Shown in pieces: positions 1 to 8,705 of a DNA stretch of 29,425 nucleotides. Under the pieces are notes generated by a model that ran no database searches, was not told the DNA's origin, and worked only from the letters and a program-made list of their open reading frames with translations. Source of the stretch: Proteiniphilum sp. (GTDB lineage Bacteria; Bacteroidota; Bacteroidia; Bacteroidales; Dysgonomonadaceae). Position numbers and translations under genes: made by a program. Every line of letters starts with the position of its first letter. The stretch's first letter is position 1. The stretch covers positions 1 through 29,425 of the forward strand of contig JAIRSV010000091.1 of NCBI GenBank assembly GCA_031255275.1. Direction: 5' to 3'.

Positions 1-93
1 ATGATGACAAAACGGTTGTCAATATGGCTTTACACATCACTCGGCGTAGTTGGATTAGCAAAATCTGTGATAGAATTGACAGGATGTATCTAA
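1..93 (+). other. Possible 3' end of a gene cut by the window edge
   Basis: Frame 1 is open from the first base to a TAA at 91-93, giving 30 residues with a moderately hydrophobic middle (LYTSLGVVGLAKSVIEL). It could be the C-terminus of a gene starting outside the window, or chance. No family is recognised. The following stretch up to the purD promoter holds an AT-rich repeat at 120-141 and no other convincing gene. Confidence 0.2.
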
Positions 94-119
94 TGAGTGG
101 CTAATGGACATTTTGGGTT

Positions 120-141
120 AATGTGATAATATGATAATGTG
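120..141. repeat. Short AT-rich dispersed repeat, inverted copy of 20173-20194
   Basis: The 22 nt here, read on the minus strand, match positions 20173-20194 at 20 of 22 bases. Both copies lie in gene-free DNA and consist of CACATTAT-like blocks. This suggests a small dispersed intergenic repeat, but low complexity makes chance similarity possible. Confidence 0.4.
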
Positions 142-248
142 GCTTGTTTTCGATCTCATGAAAAAGACTTTTTTACGGTTGCGCAGCGTGGCGATTGCAT
201 GAAAAACGCAGAATATTCGGACAGCACGAGCGCAGCGTAAACAACCGA

Positions 249-279
249 TTGTCCCGTTTCGATTTTTTTAGTAGCTTTG
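249..279 (+). promoter_or_regulatory. Putative Bacteroidota-type promoter of purD
   Basis: TAGCTTTG at 272-279 fits the Bacteroidota -7 box TAnnTTTG, and TTG at 249-251 lies 20 nt upstream as a -33 element. Transcription would start near 286, giving a leader of about 113 nt before the ATG at 399. The leader contains a perfect hairpin at 342-362. Confidence 0.5.
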
Positions 280-341
280 TACAAACAAAGCAAATACTCT
301 GCCTGACTGGTAAAAATGTGAATTTATATTCGGAAAAGATC

Positions 342-362
342 CGGATGATTGATGTTCATCCG
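342..362 (+). other. Hairpin in the purD leader
   Basis: CGGATGA and TCATCCG form a perfect 7-bp stem around a 7-nt loop, about 37 nt before the purD start. There is no U-tract, so it is not a simple terminator, and it does not look like a purine riboswitch. Confidence 0.4.
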
Positions 363-398
363 TCTTATTCCCTAACCAATAATATTAATGTCTATTGT

Positions 399-1682
399 AT
401 GAACGTTCTTCTTCTTGGTTCCGGCGGACGCGAACATGCGCTGGCCTGGAAAATCCGGAAAAGCGGACTCCTGAATAATCTGTATATCGCTCCCGGCAAT
501 GCCGGTACCGCGACGCTGGGCATGAACGTAACCATCGGGGTAACGGATTTCGATGCGATGAAGCGATTTTCGCTCGACCATGATATTGATATGATTGTAG
601 TCGGGCCGGAGGTACCTCTGGTAGCAGGCGTGTATGACTACTTCCACCACGACGAGGATGTCTGCCATATCGCCGTCATCGGGCCGTCCGCAGAAGGGGC
701 GCGGCTGGAGGGAAGCAAAGATTTCGCCAAAAAGTTTATGACGGCCAACGGTATACCCACCGCACGCTTCATGACCGTTACCCTCGATAATGTGACGGAG
801 GGAAACACCTTTCTCGACTCGCTCCCCTCGCCCTACGTGCTGAAGGCCGACGGGCTGGCAGCGGGAAAGGGTGTGCTGATCGTTGATGACCTGAATGAGG
901 CGAAACGGCTGCTGAGAGAGATGCTCGGCGGGATGTTCGGTATCGCCGGCCGCACCGTCGTCATAGAAGAATTTCTGTCGGGCATCGAGTGCTCGGTGTT
1001 TGTCCTGACGGACGGGAAGTCATACCGGATATTGCCGGTGGCAAAAGACTACAAGCGGATCGGCGAGGGAGACACCGGTCCCAATACCGGCGGGATGGGA
1101 GCCGTCTCCCCCGTATCCTTTGCCGATGACGCTTTCATGGAAAAAGTACGCCGCCTGATCGTGGAGCCCACCATCGACGGGCTGCGGAAGGAGCGGATAG
1201 AATACCGGGGATTTATCTTCCTGGGACTGATCAGCGTGGAAGGCGAACCGAAAGTGATTGAATACAACGTCCGTCTGGGCGACCCCGAGACGGAAGCGGT
1301 ACTTCCGCTGATCCGTTCGGATCTTCTGGATCTTCTTGTAGCCGCAGCCACGGAGACGCTGGACGAAAAAACGCTGGAGACGGACGACCGTTATGCCGTC
1401 ACCGTAATGATGGTTTCCGGAGGCTATCCCGAAAGTTATGAGAACGGGAAAGTGATCGGCGGACTCGACGATGTGCGGGACGACTGTATTGTTTTCCACG
1501 CCGGCACGAAAAAGGCGGGCGATAAAATCCTCACGTCGGGAGGACGTGTACTCTCCGTCACCGCCTGCGGGAAGACGCTGGACGAGGCGCTGGCCGCCTC
1601 ATACGAAAACGCCGGCAGAATCAGCTTCGAAGGCTGCTACTGCCGGAAAGACATAGGTTCCGATCTCCGCCGCACGCAATAA
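399..1682 (+). CDS. purD: Phosphoribosylamine--glycine ligase (GARS)
   Basis: PurD joins glycine to 5-phosphoribosylamine using ATP, the second step of de novo purine synthesis, in the cytoplasm. The 427-residue product has the full family length: an N-terminal LLGSGGREHALAW (about 5-17), VGPEVPLVAG near 75, the ATP-grasp segment KADGLAAGKGV near 146, GPNTGGMGAVSP near 227 and YNVRLGDPETE near 288. The frame is open upstream to 195, but the protein begins naturally at MNVLLLGSGGREHA (ATG at 399), which also falls downstream of the TAGCTTTG promoter box. A membrane-protein gene follows 20 nt after the stop and may be co-transcribed. Confidence 0.97.
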   Translation: MNVLLLGSGGREHALAWKIRKSGLLNNLYIAPGNAGTATLGMNVTIGVTDFDAMKRFSLDHDIDMIVVGPEVPLVAGVYDYFHHDEDVCHIAVIGPSAEGARLEGSKDFAKKFMTANGIPTARFMTVTLDNVTEGNTFLDSLPSPYVLKADGLAAGKGVLIVDDLNEAKRLLREMLGGMFGIAGRTVVIEEFLSGIECSVFVLTDGKSYRILPVAKDYKRIGEGDTGPNTGGMGAVSPVSFADDAFMEKVRRLIVEPTIDGLRKERIEYRGFIFLGLISVEGEPKVIEYNVRLGDPETEAVLPLIRSDLLDLLVAAATETLDEKTLETDDRYAVTVMMVSGGYPESYENGKVIGGLDDVRDDCIVFHAGTKKAGDKILTSGGRVLSVTACGKTLDEALAASYENAGRISFEGCYCRKDIGSDLRRTQ

Positions 1683-1702
1683 CCCAGACTGTCGCACACA
1701 CA

Positions 1703-2734
1703 ATGTTAGTGTTGGAAAAGCTCTCCATACATTCCACCGTCAAGTCGTTTCGCACAACTTTCGTTGAAAACCGTTTCATGCCTCCGATCAGCATTTTGGG
1801 GATAATCGTCATGCGGTTTGCGCTGTTCTGTGCGACAGACATGCCCCGTCCCCTCTCCCGCGGCGACAGTCATCTCTGGGAACCGCTATCACAGTTCTTC
1901 GCCCGCTCCCCGGTTTCGGCAATCGCATCCACGTGCAGCGTTCTCCTCATCGCCCTTCTCCTGGCCCTGATCAGCGACAGATTCAATCTCCTCCGTACGC
2001 GATCCGTCCTCCCCTTCACAACCCCGCTCCTCCTGCTCAGCCTCCACCCCTCCTCTCTGGCAATGTCGGGCGACTACATCAGCATCATCCTGATTCTGCT
2101 CGCCCTCTACCCCTTCCTGGAGTCGTACCAGAACCCCGACAACCGCCTCAGTTCCTTTCAGGCATCCGTGCTGATCGCCCTGGCATCGCTGTTCCAGATC
2201 CGCGCCCTCGTGCTGATCCCCCTGTGGTGGAGCGGAGAGCGACTGATGCGTACGCTTCGTTTCCGGGCGATAGTTTCATCACTCTTCGGCGTATTCCTTG
2301 TATACGTAACGCTGTTTTCCGTCTGCTGTTTTCTGGACGATATTCCGGGCTTCATACAGCCGTTTCTTCACAGTTTCGACCTCAGCCTGAAACCGGAAAT
2401 CATTCCCCCATCCGTTTTGGACGCGGGAGGACTGTTGCTTACAGGACTGCTCTTCCTGTCCGGCTCAATCCTCAGCGTCAGGATCTATCTCCGCGACAGG
2501 ATCCTTGCACTTCTGACGATGCGGTTCACCATCATTCTGATCATCACACTCCTGCTGCTCCATATCCTGTACCGGAACGAAACCCGGTTCTTTCTGTTGC
2601 TTTCCCTCACGCTGATCTCCTTCCAGAATGCATACCTTTACACGAAAACAACCTCGAAAATTCACATTTACCTGGCATACGGAATGGTATCACTGATGCT
2701 GTTTTTCTGGTTACTGCACATCCTCCCGAGGTAA
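1703..2734 (+). CDS. Multi-pass membrane protein of unknown function
   Basis: The 343-residue product is strongly hydrophobic with roughly eight or nine predicted membrane segments, for example around 27-43, 72-93, 101-110, 120-140, 152-170, 188-205, 235-255, 270-290 and 320-340. A charged loop with ESYQNPDNRLSSFQ sits near 140-155. The layout resembles the uncharacterised Bacteroidota membrane proteins of the DUF6427 type, but I cannot assign it firmly. It starts 20 nt after purD on the same strand and is followed by a terminator, so it is probably the second gene of a purD operon. The start at 1703 is the longest; ATG at 1778 (MPPISILG) is an alternative. Confidence 0.75.
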   Translation: MLVLEKLSIHSTVKSFRTTFVENRFMPPISILGIIVMRFALFCATDMPRPLSRGDSHLWEPLSQFFARSPVSAIASTCSVLLIALLLALISDRFNLLRTRSVLPFTTPLLLLSLHPSSLAMSGDYISIILILLALYPFLESYQNPDNRLSSFQASVLIALASLFQIRALVLIPLWWSGERLMRTLRFRAIVSSLFGVFLVYVTLFSVCCFLDDIPGFIQPFLHSFDLSLKPEIIPPSVLDAGGLLLTGLLFLSGSILSVRIYLRDRILALLTMRFTIILIITLLLLHILYRNETRFFLLLSLTLISFQNAYLYTKTTSKIHIYLAYGMVSLMLFFWLLHILPR

Positions 2735-2739
2735 GAGAG

Positions 2740-2767
2740 AAGGGCGGCCGTAAGACCACCCTTTTTT
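2740..2767 (+). terminator. Rho-independent terminator after the purD operon
   Basis: AAGGGCGG at 2740-2747 pairs with CCACCCTT at 2756-2763 (one mismatch) over an 8-nt loop, followed directly by more T residues. It lies 5 nt after the membrane-protein stop codon. Confidence 0.7.
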
Positions 2768-2838
2768 ATACCCGGTTATGATTTAAGGTAATTCCGGCGA
2801 AACCTGCCCGGCGCGGCGAGAGCCGTCTCACGGGATAT

Positions 2839-4467
2839 CTATAATTTCTCCGCGAGCGCGACCGGCAGATAGAAAATATCATTCTTGTCGATATAGACCG
2901 CGACAGACCCCATATCAAACGGTTTCCCGTTCAGCAGCGCCACGGACGAGAAGGCCTTCACTTCGAGGGTATTTCTTCCTTTTTTTACCCGGAGTACCGG
3001 AAAATCGGGATCTTTCCTGTCGATAGAGCAGTTCATTCCCGCGAATACCCGGTCATGTTTCGCAAATATCCGGTCCGACAGCTCCTGCAGAGATGTCTCC
3101 AGCCCGATCACTTTTTGCAGATACCCGTTCACATCCGTATTCTTCACATGCCCCCTGAGCGCGTCGCCTTGGGGATGGTAAGCGGCAAGCAGCACCTCTT
3201 CCCCGGTATGTCCTCCCGTAGTGAAGCCGAAACAGGTTTTCGAATTTAATATATTCACGATATTACGCGCCAGATTGTCACTTGTCCCCACCTTCATGTA
3301 ATCCGCCTCTTTATAGTTCTTGGAAGCAAGCAGCGTTTCAAGTTCTTTATCGGTGATGTCAATGTCGGTATACTGTTTGAATACCGCTTTCATATCATCG
3401 GGTTTCGTGTTGACCAGAATCGCCTCCAGCCCGTTGGCGCTCAGTTTGTATTTCGATACCGCTTCAAACAGCTGTTCTATCGACAGTTTGTCATATCCGG
3501 GGCAATGCCTCGAGCCGATGGTGAAGCCGCTGTTGCCGTGGTCGGGAAGAATGACCACCGCCGTGTTACCCTCTTCTTCGGCAAACGCCATCACCGTCCC
3601 CACAGCCTCGTCAAAAGCGAGAAACTCGTCAATCATCGCAGTCGCATCGTTAGCATGTGCCGCCCAGTCCACCTGACTGCCCTCCACCATCATGAAGAAA
3701 CCGTTCTCGCTCTTTGACAGTATCTGCAGCGCCTTCCCGGTCATTTCCGCGAGCGAAGGCACCTGGTCGGGATTCCGGTCAATGTTGTAAGGCAGAGCGC
3801 GATCGCCGAACAGCGCCCATACTTTCCCGTTGCCGCTGTAATTGAGCAGCGCCTCCCTGTCGTTCCGGATGAGAGTAGTACCATTGTCCGCAAAATGGTT
3901 TTTAATATCGTCGGTAAGAATATCATTACCGCCGCCAAACATCACATCCAGGTTCTGATAAGCTATCTGCGGAGCGATCGCTCTGTAATTGCTTCTCTTG
4001 TAATAATGCGCGGAAAAACCCGCCGGAGTAGCGTGCGGAAACTCGCAGGTGACAACCAGTCCCACCGCCTTCCCCTTCTCTATTTTCGCAGCCTCGAGGA
4101 TCGAAGCGGCAGGCTGATAAGTGCGTGAAGCGTCCACCGGAAACAAATCATTCGGAGAGACTTCGGGATAAACAGCCACATTCCCCGTTTGCTGCAGAAC
4201 GCCCGTAGCGTAAGCCGAACCGGTAGGAGCAGAGTCGCCGATCGGCGCGTTTGACGAAAAAGTAGTGACGGTACCCGTAAAATAAGGATCTACGTGCAGC
4301 CCGTCACCCCCCCCGTTATAGAATTTGAACCAGCGTGCAGCGGAGTAAACCCCTATGGATGTACCGTCGGGGATCATCACTATCACATTCTTCACAGGCT
4401 TTACTTCCCGGGCAAAAAGCGTTGCGGAAGCAATGAATAAACAAAAGATAATACTTAATTTTCTCAT
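2839..4467 (-). CDS. Exported alkaline phosphatase, PhoA family
   Basis: Predicted phosphomonoesterase of the PhoA/alkaline phosphatase superfamily acting outside the cytoplasm. Residues 1-19 form a signal peptide (cleavage near FAREVK). The metal ligand Asp34 lies in MIPDGTS, and the nucleophile is Ser79 in GDSAPTGSAYATG. Further metal-site motifs are VEGSQVDWAAHAND, ILPDHGNSGF and TGGHTGEEV, the last carrying a late His ligand. At 542 residues it is longer than E. coli PhoA, with a C-terminal extension of about 100 residues after TGGHTGEEV. The gene stands alone, divergent from surE. Phosphate control (PhoB) is possible, but no clear Pho box was seen. Confidence 0.93.
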   Translation of the reverse strand: MRKLSIIFCLFIASATLFAREVKPVKNVIVMIPDGTSIGVYSAARWFKFYNGGGDGLHVDPYFTGTVTTFSSNAPIGDSAPTGSAYATGVLQQTGNVAVYPEVSPNDLFPVDASRTYQPAASILEAAKIEKGKAVGLVVTCEFPHATPAGFSAHYYKRSNYRAIAPQIAYQNLDVMFGGGNDILTDDIKNHFADNGTTLIRNDREALLNYSGNGKVWALFGDRALPYNIDRNPDQVPSLAEMTGKALQILSKSENGFFMMVEGSQVDWAAHANDATAMIDEFLAFDEAVGTVMAFAEEEGNTAVVILPDHGNSGFTIGSRHCPGYDKLSIEQLFEAVSKYKLSANGLEAILVNTKPDDMKAVFKQYTDIDITDKELETLLASKNYKEADYMKVGTSDNLARNIVNILNSKTCFGFTTGGHTGEEVLLAAYHPQGDALRGHVKNTDVNGYLQKVIGLETSLQELSDRIFAKHDRVFAGMNCSIDRKDPDFPVLRVKKGRNTLEVKAFSSVALLNGKPFDMGSVAVYIDKNDIFYLPVALAEKL

Positions 4468-4533
4468 AGGTTTGATATTTTATTATGAATGAAACTCTTA
4501 AATACACAAAAGGAACAAATATTTCCGTCAGAC

Positions 4534-4541
4534 CAAAGATA
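4534..4541 (-). promoter_or_regulatory. Putative -7 box of the alkaline phosphatase gene
   Basis: On the minus strand the sequence reads TATCTTTG, matching TAnnTTTG. It would place the start of transcription near 4527, about 60 nt before the ATG at 4467. No good -33 element was found at the expected spacing. Confidence 0.4.
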
Positions 4542-4626
4542 CAAAATAGTTGCAGTTTTACGGCCATGAAAACGGAATTAATCATTTCGTAACAGTTCCC
4601 ATCGTGAGTAAATGGCTTTAAATCCT

Positions 4627-4634
4627 TATATTTG
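4627..4634 (+). promoter_or_regulatory. Putative -7 box of the surE-lpxB operon
   Basis: TATATTTG is a perfect TAnnTTTG match 28 nt before the surE ATG (4663), implying a leader of about 20 nt. The -33 element is not clear. Confidence 0.5.
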
Positions 4635-4662
4635 CAGCTTTTAAAAACAAGACGGAAACAGA

Positions 4663-5427
4663 ATGAACTATAAAAAACCCCTGATACTCGTGACCAATGA
4701 CGACGGGTATCAGGCAAAAGGAATCGCTTCGTTGACAGAAGTAATGAGAGATTTGGGCGAAGTCATCATATTTGCGCCCGACTCACCCCGTTCAGGCATG
4801 TCAAGCGCCATATCCACCAGTCATCCGCTCCGGGCGAACCTGTACCGGAAAGAGGAAAACCTGACAGCTTATATATGTAACGGTACGCCCGTCGACTGCG
4901 TGAAGCTGGCGCTGAACGAGTTTACAGACCGGAAACCCGACCTGCTGGTATCGGGGATCAATCACGGCTCCAACGCCGGAGTCAGCCTCATATATTCAGG
5001 CACTATGGGAGCCGCCATCGAAGGAAGCCTTTTCGGCATACCCTCCATCGGATTCTCGCTGTGCGATTTCGCCCCCGACGCCGATTTCTCTTTCACAGCA
5101 GAAGTAGCCCGCAAACTGGCCGCAAAAGTAATCGAAGAAGGTCTCCCGAAAGGAATCAGCCTGAACGTGAACGTACCCGCGGGAGAAGTGAAAGGAATAA
5201 GAATAGCTGCGCAGACACGGGGTAAATGGGTAAATGAATACTACCGTTCGAAAGACGGCCAGGACAGAGACGTCTTCTGGGTAACCGGCAATTTCGAAAA
5301 CTGGGAAGAGGAAAATGACAGTTGCGACGAATGGGCCATGTCAAACGGATACGCCGCCGTAGTTCCGGTGCAGGTCGATATGACGGCATACGACATAATA
5401 CCCCGGTTAAAGGAGTGGAGATTATAA
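4663..5427 (+). CDS. surE: 5'/3'-nucleotidase SurE
   Basis: SurE is a metal-dependent phosphatase acting on nucleoside monophosphates in the cytoplasm. The 254-residue product carries the family metal-site and active-site residues: the NDDG motif with Asp13 and Asp14, Ser44 in DSPRSGMSSA, and Asn100 in SGINHGSNAG, followed by the conserved SGTMGAAIEG. The length is normal for the family. It is divergent from the alkaline phosphatase gene and ends 3 nt before lpxB, so the two genes form a tight operon. Confidence 0.96.
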   Translation: MNYKKPLILVTNDDGYQAKGIASLTEVMRDLGEVIIFAPDSPRSGMSSAISTSHPLRANLYRKEENLTAYICNGTPVDCVKLALNEFTDRKPDLLVSGINHGSNAGVSLIYSGTMGAAIEGSLFGIPSIGFSLCDFAPDADFSFTAEVARKLAAKVIEEGLPKGISLNVNVPAGEVKGIRIAAQTRGKWVNEYYRSKDGQDRDVFWVTGNFENWEEENDSCDEWAMSNGYAAVVPVQVDMTAYDIIPRLKEWRL

Positions 5428-5430
5428 GAA

Positions 5431-6570
5431 ATGAAATACTATATCGTAGCAGGAGAAGCGTCGGGCGACCTGCATGCCTCCAATCTGATGCGGTCGTTAC
5501 AGGCACTTGACCATGAAGCCGATTTTCGCTTCTTCGGAGGCGATTTGATGCAGTCCGCCGGCGGAACGCCCGTAAGACATTATCGCGACATGGCATTCAT
5601 GGGCATTATTCCGGTAGTGATGAACGCGCGCACGATCCTCCGGAACCTTGCATTCTGCAAAAGAGACATAACTGCCAGCCGTCCCGACGCAGTGATACTG
5701 GTCGATTATCCCGGCTTTAACCTGAAGATCGCCCGGTACGTGAAGACAAAAACAGCTATCCCCGTCTACTACTACATCTCGCCCAAAGTGTGGGCATGGA
5801 AAAAGTACCGCGTAAGGTCGTTCAGGAAATACGTAGATGAGATGCTCTCGATCCTGCCGTTTGAAGTCGATTTCTTCAGAGAACACCGCTACGCGGTGCA
5901 TTATGTGGGAAATCCCACGGTAGACGCCGTTGCCTGCCGGGACTGCCGGGATGAAACCTTTGCCCGGTTCGTCGAAACAAACGGACTGGAAAACAAACCG
6001 GTGATCGCCCTCCTGGCAGGAAGCCGCAAGCAGGAGATTGCCGCCAACCTGCCCTCCATGCTGGAAGCGGCAAAAGGATATTCGGAAGACTACCAGTTGA
6101 TCGTGGCCGGAGCACCGGGCATTGATCCTGCGTTCTATAAAAACTTTATCACCCCTTTTCCCCCGGCGAAAGTGCTTTTCAGCCGGACATACCGTATTCT
6201 GGCACAGTCGGACGCCGCCCTTGTAACGTCAGGCACGGCCACGCTGGAAACAGCCTTGCTCAATGTACCGCAAGTGGTTTGCTACCGGACGCCGGTGCCC
6301 CGGACTACTTACTGGATTTTCAGAAATATTCTTCATACCCCCTATATCTCGCTGGTGAACCTGATATGCGGCCGTCAAGTTGTAAAAGAGCTTTTCGCCC
6401 GTTTCTTCACGGTGGATAACATCCGCAAAGAGTTGAAACAGATACTGCATGTGCGGAGCTACCGGCAGAATATGCTCGACGGTTACGAAGAAATGCGGCG
6501 AATCCTGGGCGGTCCCGGCGCGTCGGAGCGGGCAGCGGGAATCATTTATGCAAAGTTGCGCCGGCAGTGA
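5431..6570 (+). CDS. lpxB: Lipid-A-disaccharide synthase
   Basis: LpxB (glycosyltransferase family 19) condenses UDP-2,3-diacylglucosamine with lipid X to form the tetra-acyl disaccharide of lipid A, at the cytoplasmic face of the inner membrane. The 379-residue product starts with the hallmark YIVAGEASGDLHASNLM, followed by FFGGDLMQSAGG. It then has YYISPKVWAWKKYRV near 110-125, the LLAGSRKQEI loop near 195 and SGTATLETALL near 267. The ATG follows the surE stop by 3 nt, suggesting translational coupling. This pairing is recurrent in Bacteroidales. Confidence 0.96.
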   Translation: MKYYIVAGEASGDLHASNLMRSLQALDHEADFRFFGGDLMQSAGGTPVRHYRDMAFMGIIPVVMNARTILRNLAFCKRDITASRPDAVILVDYPGFNLKIARYVKTKTAIPVYYYISPKVWAWKKYRVRSFRKYVDEMLSILPFEVDFFREHRYAVHYVGNPTVDAVACRDCRDETFARFVETNGLENKPVIALLAGSRKQEIAANLPSMLEAAKGYSEDYQLIVAGAPGIDPAFYKNFITPFPPAKVLFSRTYRILAQSDAALVTSGTATLETALLNVPQVVCYRTPVPRTTYWIFRNILHTPYISLVNLICGRQVVKELFARFFTVDNIRKELKQILHVRSYRQNMLDGYEEMRRILGGPGASERAAGIIYAKLRRQ

Positions 6571-6617
6571 CGACTCTGCAAATACGGGAAAAGCCTGCGG
6601 ACGGAGGACAGGATACT

Positions 6618-6638
6618 CGCCGAAAAATAATTTTGGCG
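6618..6638 (+). other. Hairpin after lpxB, overlapping a -7-like box
   Basis: CGCCGAAAA at 6618-6626 pairs with TTTTGGCG, with one G-T wobble, over a 3-nt loop; a T-rich stretch follows after 6645. It may act as a weak terminator for lpxB. The same bases contain TAATTTTG (6628-6635). Confidence 0.3.
6628..6635 (+). promoter_or_regulatory. Possible -7 box of pfkA
   Basis: TAATTTTG fits TAnnTTTG, but there is no -33 element at the right distance, and it would give pfkA a leader of about 195 nt. A second, weaker candidate is TTCCTTTG at 6667-6674. The rest of the 267-nt gap between lpxB and pfkA holds no gene. Confidence 0.3.
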
Positions 6639-6837
6639 AAACTTCCTTTTTTTCTCCCTTTTTTGTTTCCTTTGCAAGCGTGAGAATAAAGGCAATTTAT
6701 CCGTTTGCGGATTTAATGACCGACAGATCAGCGGTTGCTCAACGGTTTTAATAACGTAAAGCCGAACAGCGTAAGCAAAGCGAATGATAAAAGCCCTGAT
6801 TTTTTTAATCATCCAAACATCAAAATAAAGTATTCAA

Positions 6838-7851
6838 ATGAAAGCAGGTATTCTTACTTCCGGCGGTGACGCTCCGGGAATTAATGCGACCATACGAGGC
6901 GTAGGCAAAACGGCCATCAATAATTACGGCATGCAGATAATCGGAATCCAGGACGGTTTTTCCGGATTACTGCACAAAGACATCGTTGAACTCACCGATA
7001 CCTCCCTTTCAGGGATATTGAATGTGGGAGGGACAATTCTGGGTACGGCAAGGGAGAAAGTATTCCGCAAAATGATCAATTCTCCCGACGAAAAGGACAG
7101 GGAACAGATCAAGAATGCGTATAACGAACTGGGACTCGACTGTCTGGTCTGCATCGGCGGGAACGGTACGCAACGCAGCACCTGGATGCTCTCGGAACTG
7201 GGACTGAACGTGGTAGGAATACCCAAGACCATTGATAATGACGTTTATGGCACGGATGTAACCTTTGGATTCGATACGGCAGTGAATATCGCTACCGAGG
7301 CGATCGACAGGCTTCACTCCACGGCCAGTTCGCATCGCCGCGTGATGGTAATCGAACTGATGGGACACCACACCGGATGGATCACGCTCCACGCCGGCAT
7401 GGCCGGAGGGGCGGATATTATTCTGCTGCCTGAATTGGGATATAATATGAAGGCCGTCGTCAGCAAGATCAACCAGCGGATGGAGATAGGGAAAGCCTAC
7501 TCCATCGTGGCCGTGGCGGAGGGGGTCGAATTGCCGGTCAGAGAACGACCCGCTACCTACTTTGCCCGCGAGATCGAGTCACAGACCGGATATGAAACCC
7601 GTGAAACCGTGCTCGGATATATCCAGCGCGGAGGTTCGCCGTCGCCATACGACAGGAATCTCGGTACGTTACTCGGCGGACATGCCGCCAAACTGATTCA
7701 TGAAAGGAAATTCGGCCGGATGGTGGCCAAGATAGGTCCCGATATTACCGATGTGCCCTTATCGGAAGTGGCGGGCAAATTGCGGCTGGTCACGCCGGAC
7801 AATCAACTGGTAGCCCAGGGAAAACGAATGGGCATCTCTTTCGGGATCTGA
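6838..7851 (+). CDS. pfkA: 6-phosphofructokinase
   Basis: Phosphorylates fructose 6-phosphate to fructose 1,6-bisphosphate in glycolysis. The 337-residue product has the PFK fold signatures: GILTSGGDAPGINA at 4-17, GGTILGTAR at 64-72, CIGGNGT at 105-111, PKTIDND at 129-135 with catalytic Asp133, MGHHTGW and the AEGVELP segment. Donor-site residues are mixed. Gly110 corresponds to Gly104 of E. coli PFK (ATP type), while Lys130 corresponds to position 124, which is Gly in classical ATP enzymes and Lys in PPi enzymes. Asn109 replaces the Asp of the usual GGDGS. This mixed type is known from ATP-using group III PFKs, so the donor should not be assumed. It is monocistronic and converges on rnc. 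Confidence 0.94.
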   Translation: MKAGILTSGGDAPGINATIRGVGKTAINNYGMQIIGIQDGFSGLLHKDIVELTDTSLSGILNVGGTILGTAREKVFRKMINSPDEKDREQIKNAYNELGLDCLVCIGGNGTQRSTWMLSELGLNVVGIPKTIDNDVYGTDVTFGFDTAVNIATEAIDRLHSTASSHRRVMVIELMGHHTGWITLHAGMAGGADIILLPELGYNMKAVVSKINQRMEIGKAYSIVAVAEGVELPVRERPATYFAREIESQTGYETRETVLGYIQRGGSPSPYDRNLGTLLGGHAAKLIHERKFGRMVAKIGPDITDVPLSEVAGKLRLVTPDNQLVAQGKRMGISFGI

Positions 7852-7897
7852 TGAACCGATAAGGTAAAGGGAAGGAGATTTGTACGGGTTTCCCCCG

Positions 7898-8704
7898 TCA
7901 TTTGCTATTCGGGGAAGAAGGCGGCGGTGCAACTTTTGCCTTTGTCTTTTTGACGAGTGACTCCTGCAACTCGTTATTTTCGCGTAATCTTTTGATAGCT
8001 ATTTTTGCCGCCATCTGGTGTGATTCCTTTTTCGAGTATCCTTTTCCGGAACCTATTTCGGTTCCACCCACCTTTACGCAGGCAAAAAATACCGGGTTGT
8101 TCTGATCATCGTAGGTCGATTCCGTGACCTCGAAATTGACTTCCACCCTGTTTTTCTGTCCCCATTCGATGAGTCTGGATTTGAAATCGACTTCGCTTTT
8201 CAGCACTTTGTCGATATTCAAGTGCTGTTTGATGAGCGTTTCAAACACAAACTTCTTGGCTACCCGGTACCCCTGATCGAGATAGATGGCTCCGATGAGG
8301 GCTTCCAGGGCGTCACCGTATATGTTGGTATTGTGCGCCAGGTTGCGGGTCGACGAAACTATCAGCTTGTCGATTCCCAGTTCCGCGGCCAGTTTGTTGA
8401 GCGTCTCCCGCTGTACGATGCGCGATCGCGTACTGGTGAGGAAACCCTCTTTTTTGTATTCGAAATCTTTATAAAGGATGTCGGCGACGATGGCGTCGAG
8501 AATGGCGTCTCCCAAAAATTCGAGACGCTCGTTATTTACCCATCGCCCCTTCTTCGACTGAGTGGGCGAAGAACGGTGGGTCATTGCTTCCATGTAAAGA
8601 TCTATCCTGTCGGGACAGAACCCCAATATGTTATGAAATGAGAGATAAGGCTCTTTATTTCTGTGCGGAAAAGCCCTGATCTTCTTTACGAGTTTTCTGA
8701 ACAC
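7898..8704 (-). CDS. rnc: Ribonuclease III
   Basis: Cleaves double-stranded RNA in rRNA and mRNA maturation. The 268-residue product has the RNase III signature NERLEFLGDA at 58-67 (Glu62 and Asp66) and the second catalytic pair in DALEALIGAIYLD (Asp131 and Glu134). A C-terminal dsRNA-binding domain spans about 170-245, ending in KKESHQMAAKIAIKRL, and the tail is Lys- and Pro-rich. The start codon is GTG at 8704, one nucleotide after the fabF stop (TAG-T-GTG), which suggests translational coupling in the acpP-fabF-rnc operon. The N-terminus MFRKLVKKIRAF fits Bacteroidales homologues. Confidence 0.95.
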   Translation of the reverse strand: MFRKLVKKIRAFPHRNKEPYLSFHNILGFCPDRIDLYMEAMTHRSSPTQSKKGRWVNNERLEFLGDAILDAIVADILYKDFEYKKEGFLTSTRSRIVQRETLNKLAAELGIDKLIVSSTRNLAHNTNIYGDALEALIGAIYLDQGYRVAKKFVFETLIKQHLNIDKVLKSEVDFKSRLIEWGQKNRVEVNFEVTESTYDDQNNPVFFACVKVGGTEIGSGKGYSKKESHQMAAKIAIKRLRENNELQESLVKKTKAKVAPPPSSPNSK

Positions 8705-8705
8705 A

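Noticed and set aside
195..398. N-terminal extension of purD
   Set aside because: The family N-terminus begins at ATG 399, and the extension spans the predicted promoter and leader hairpin.
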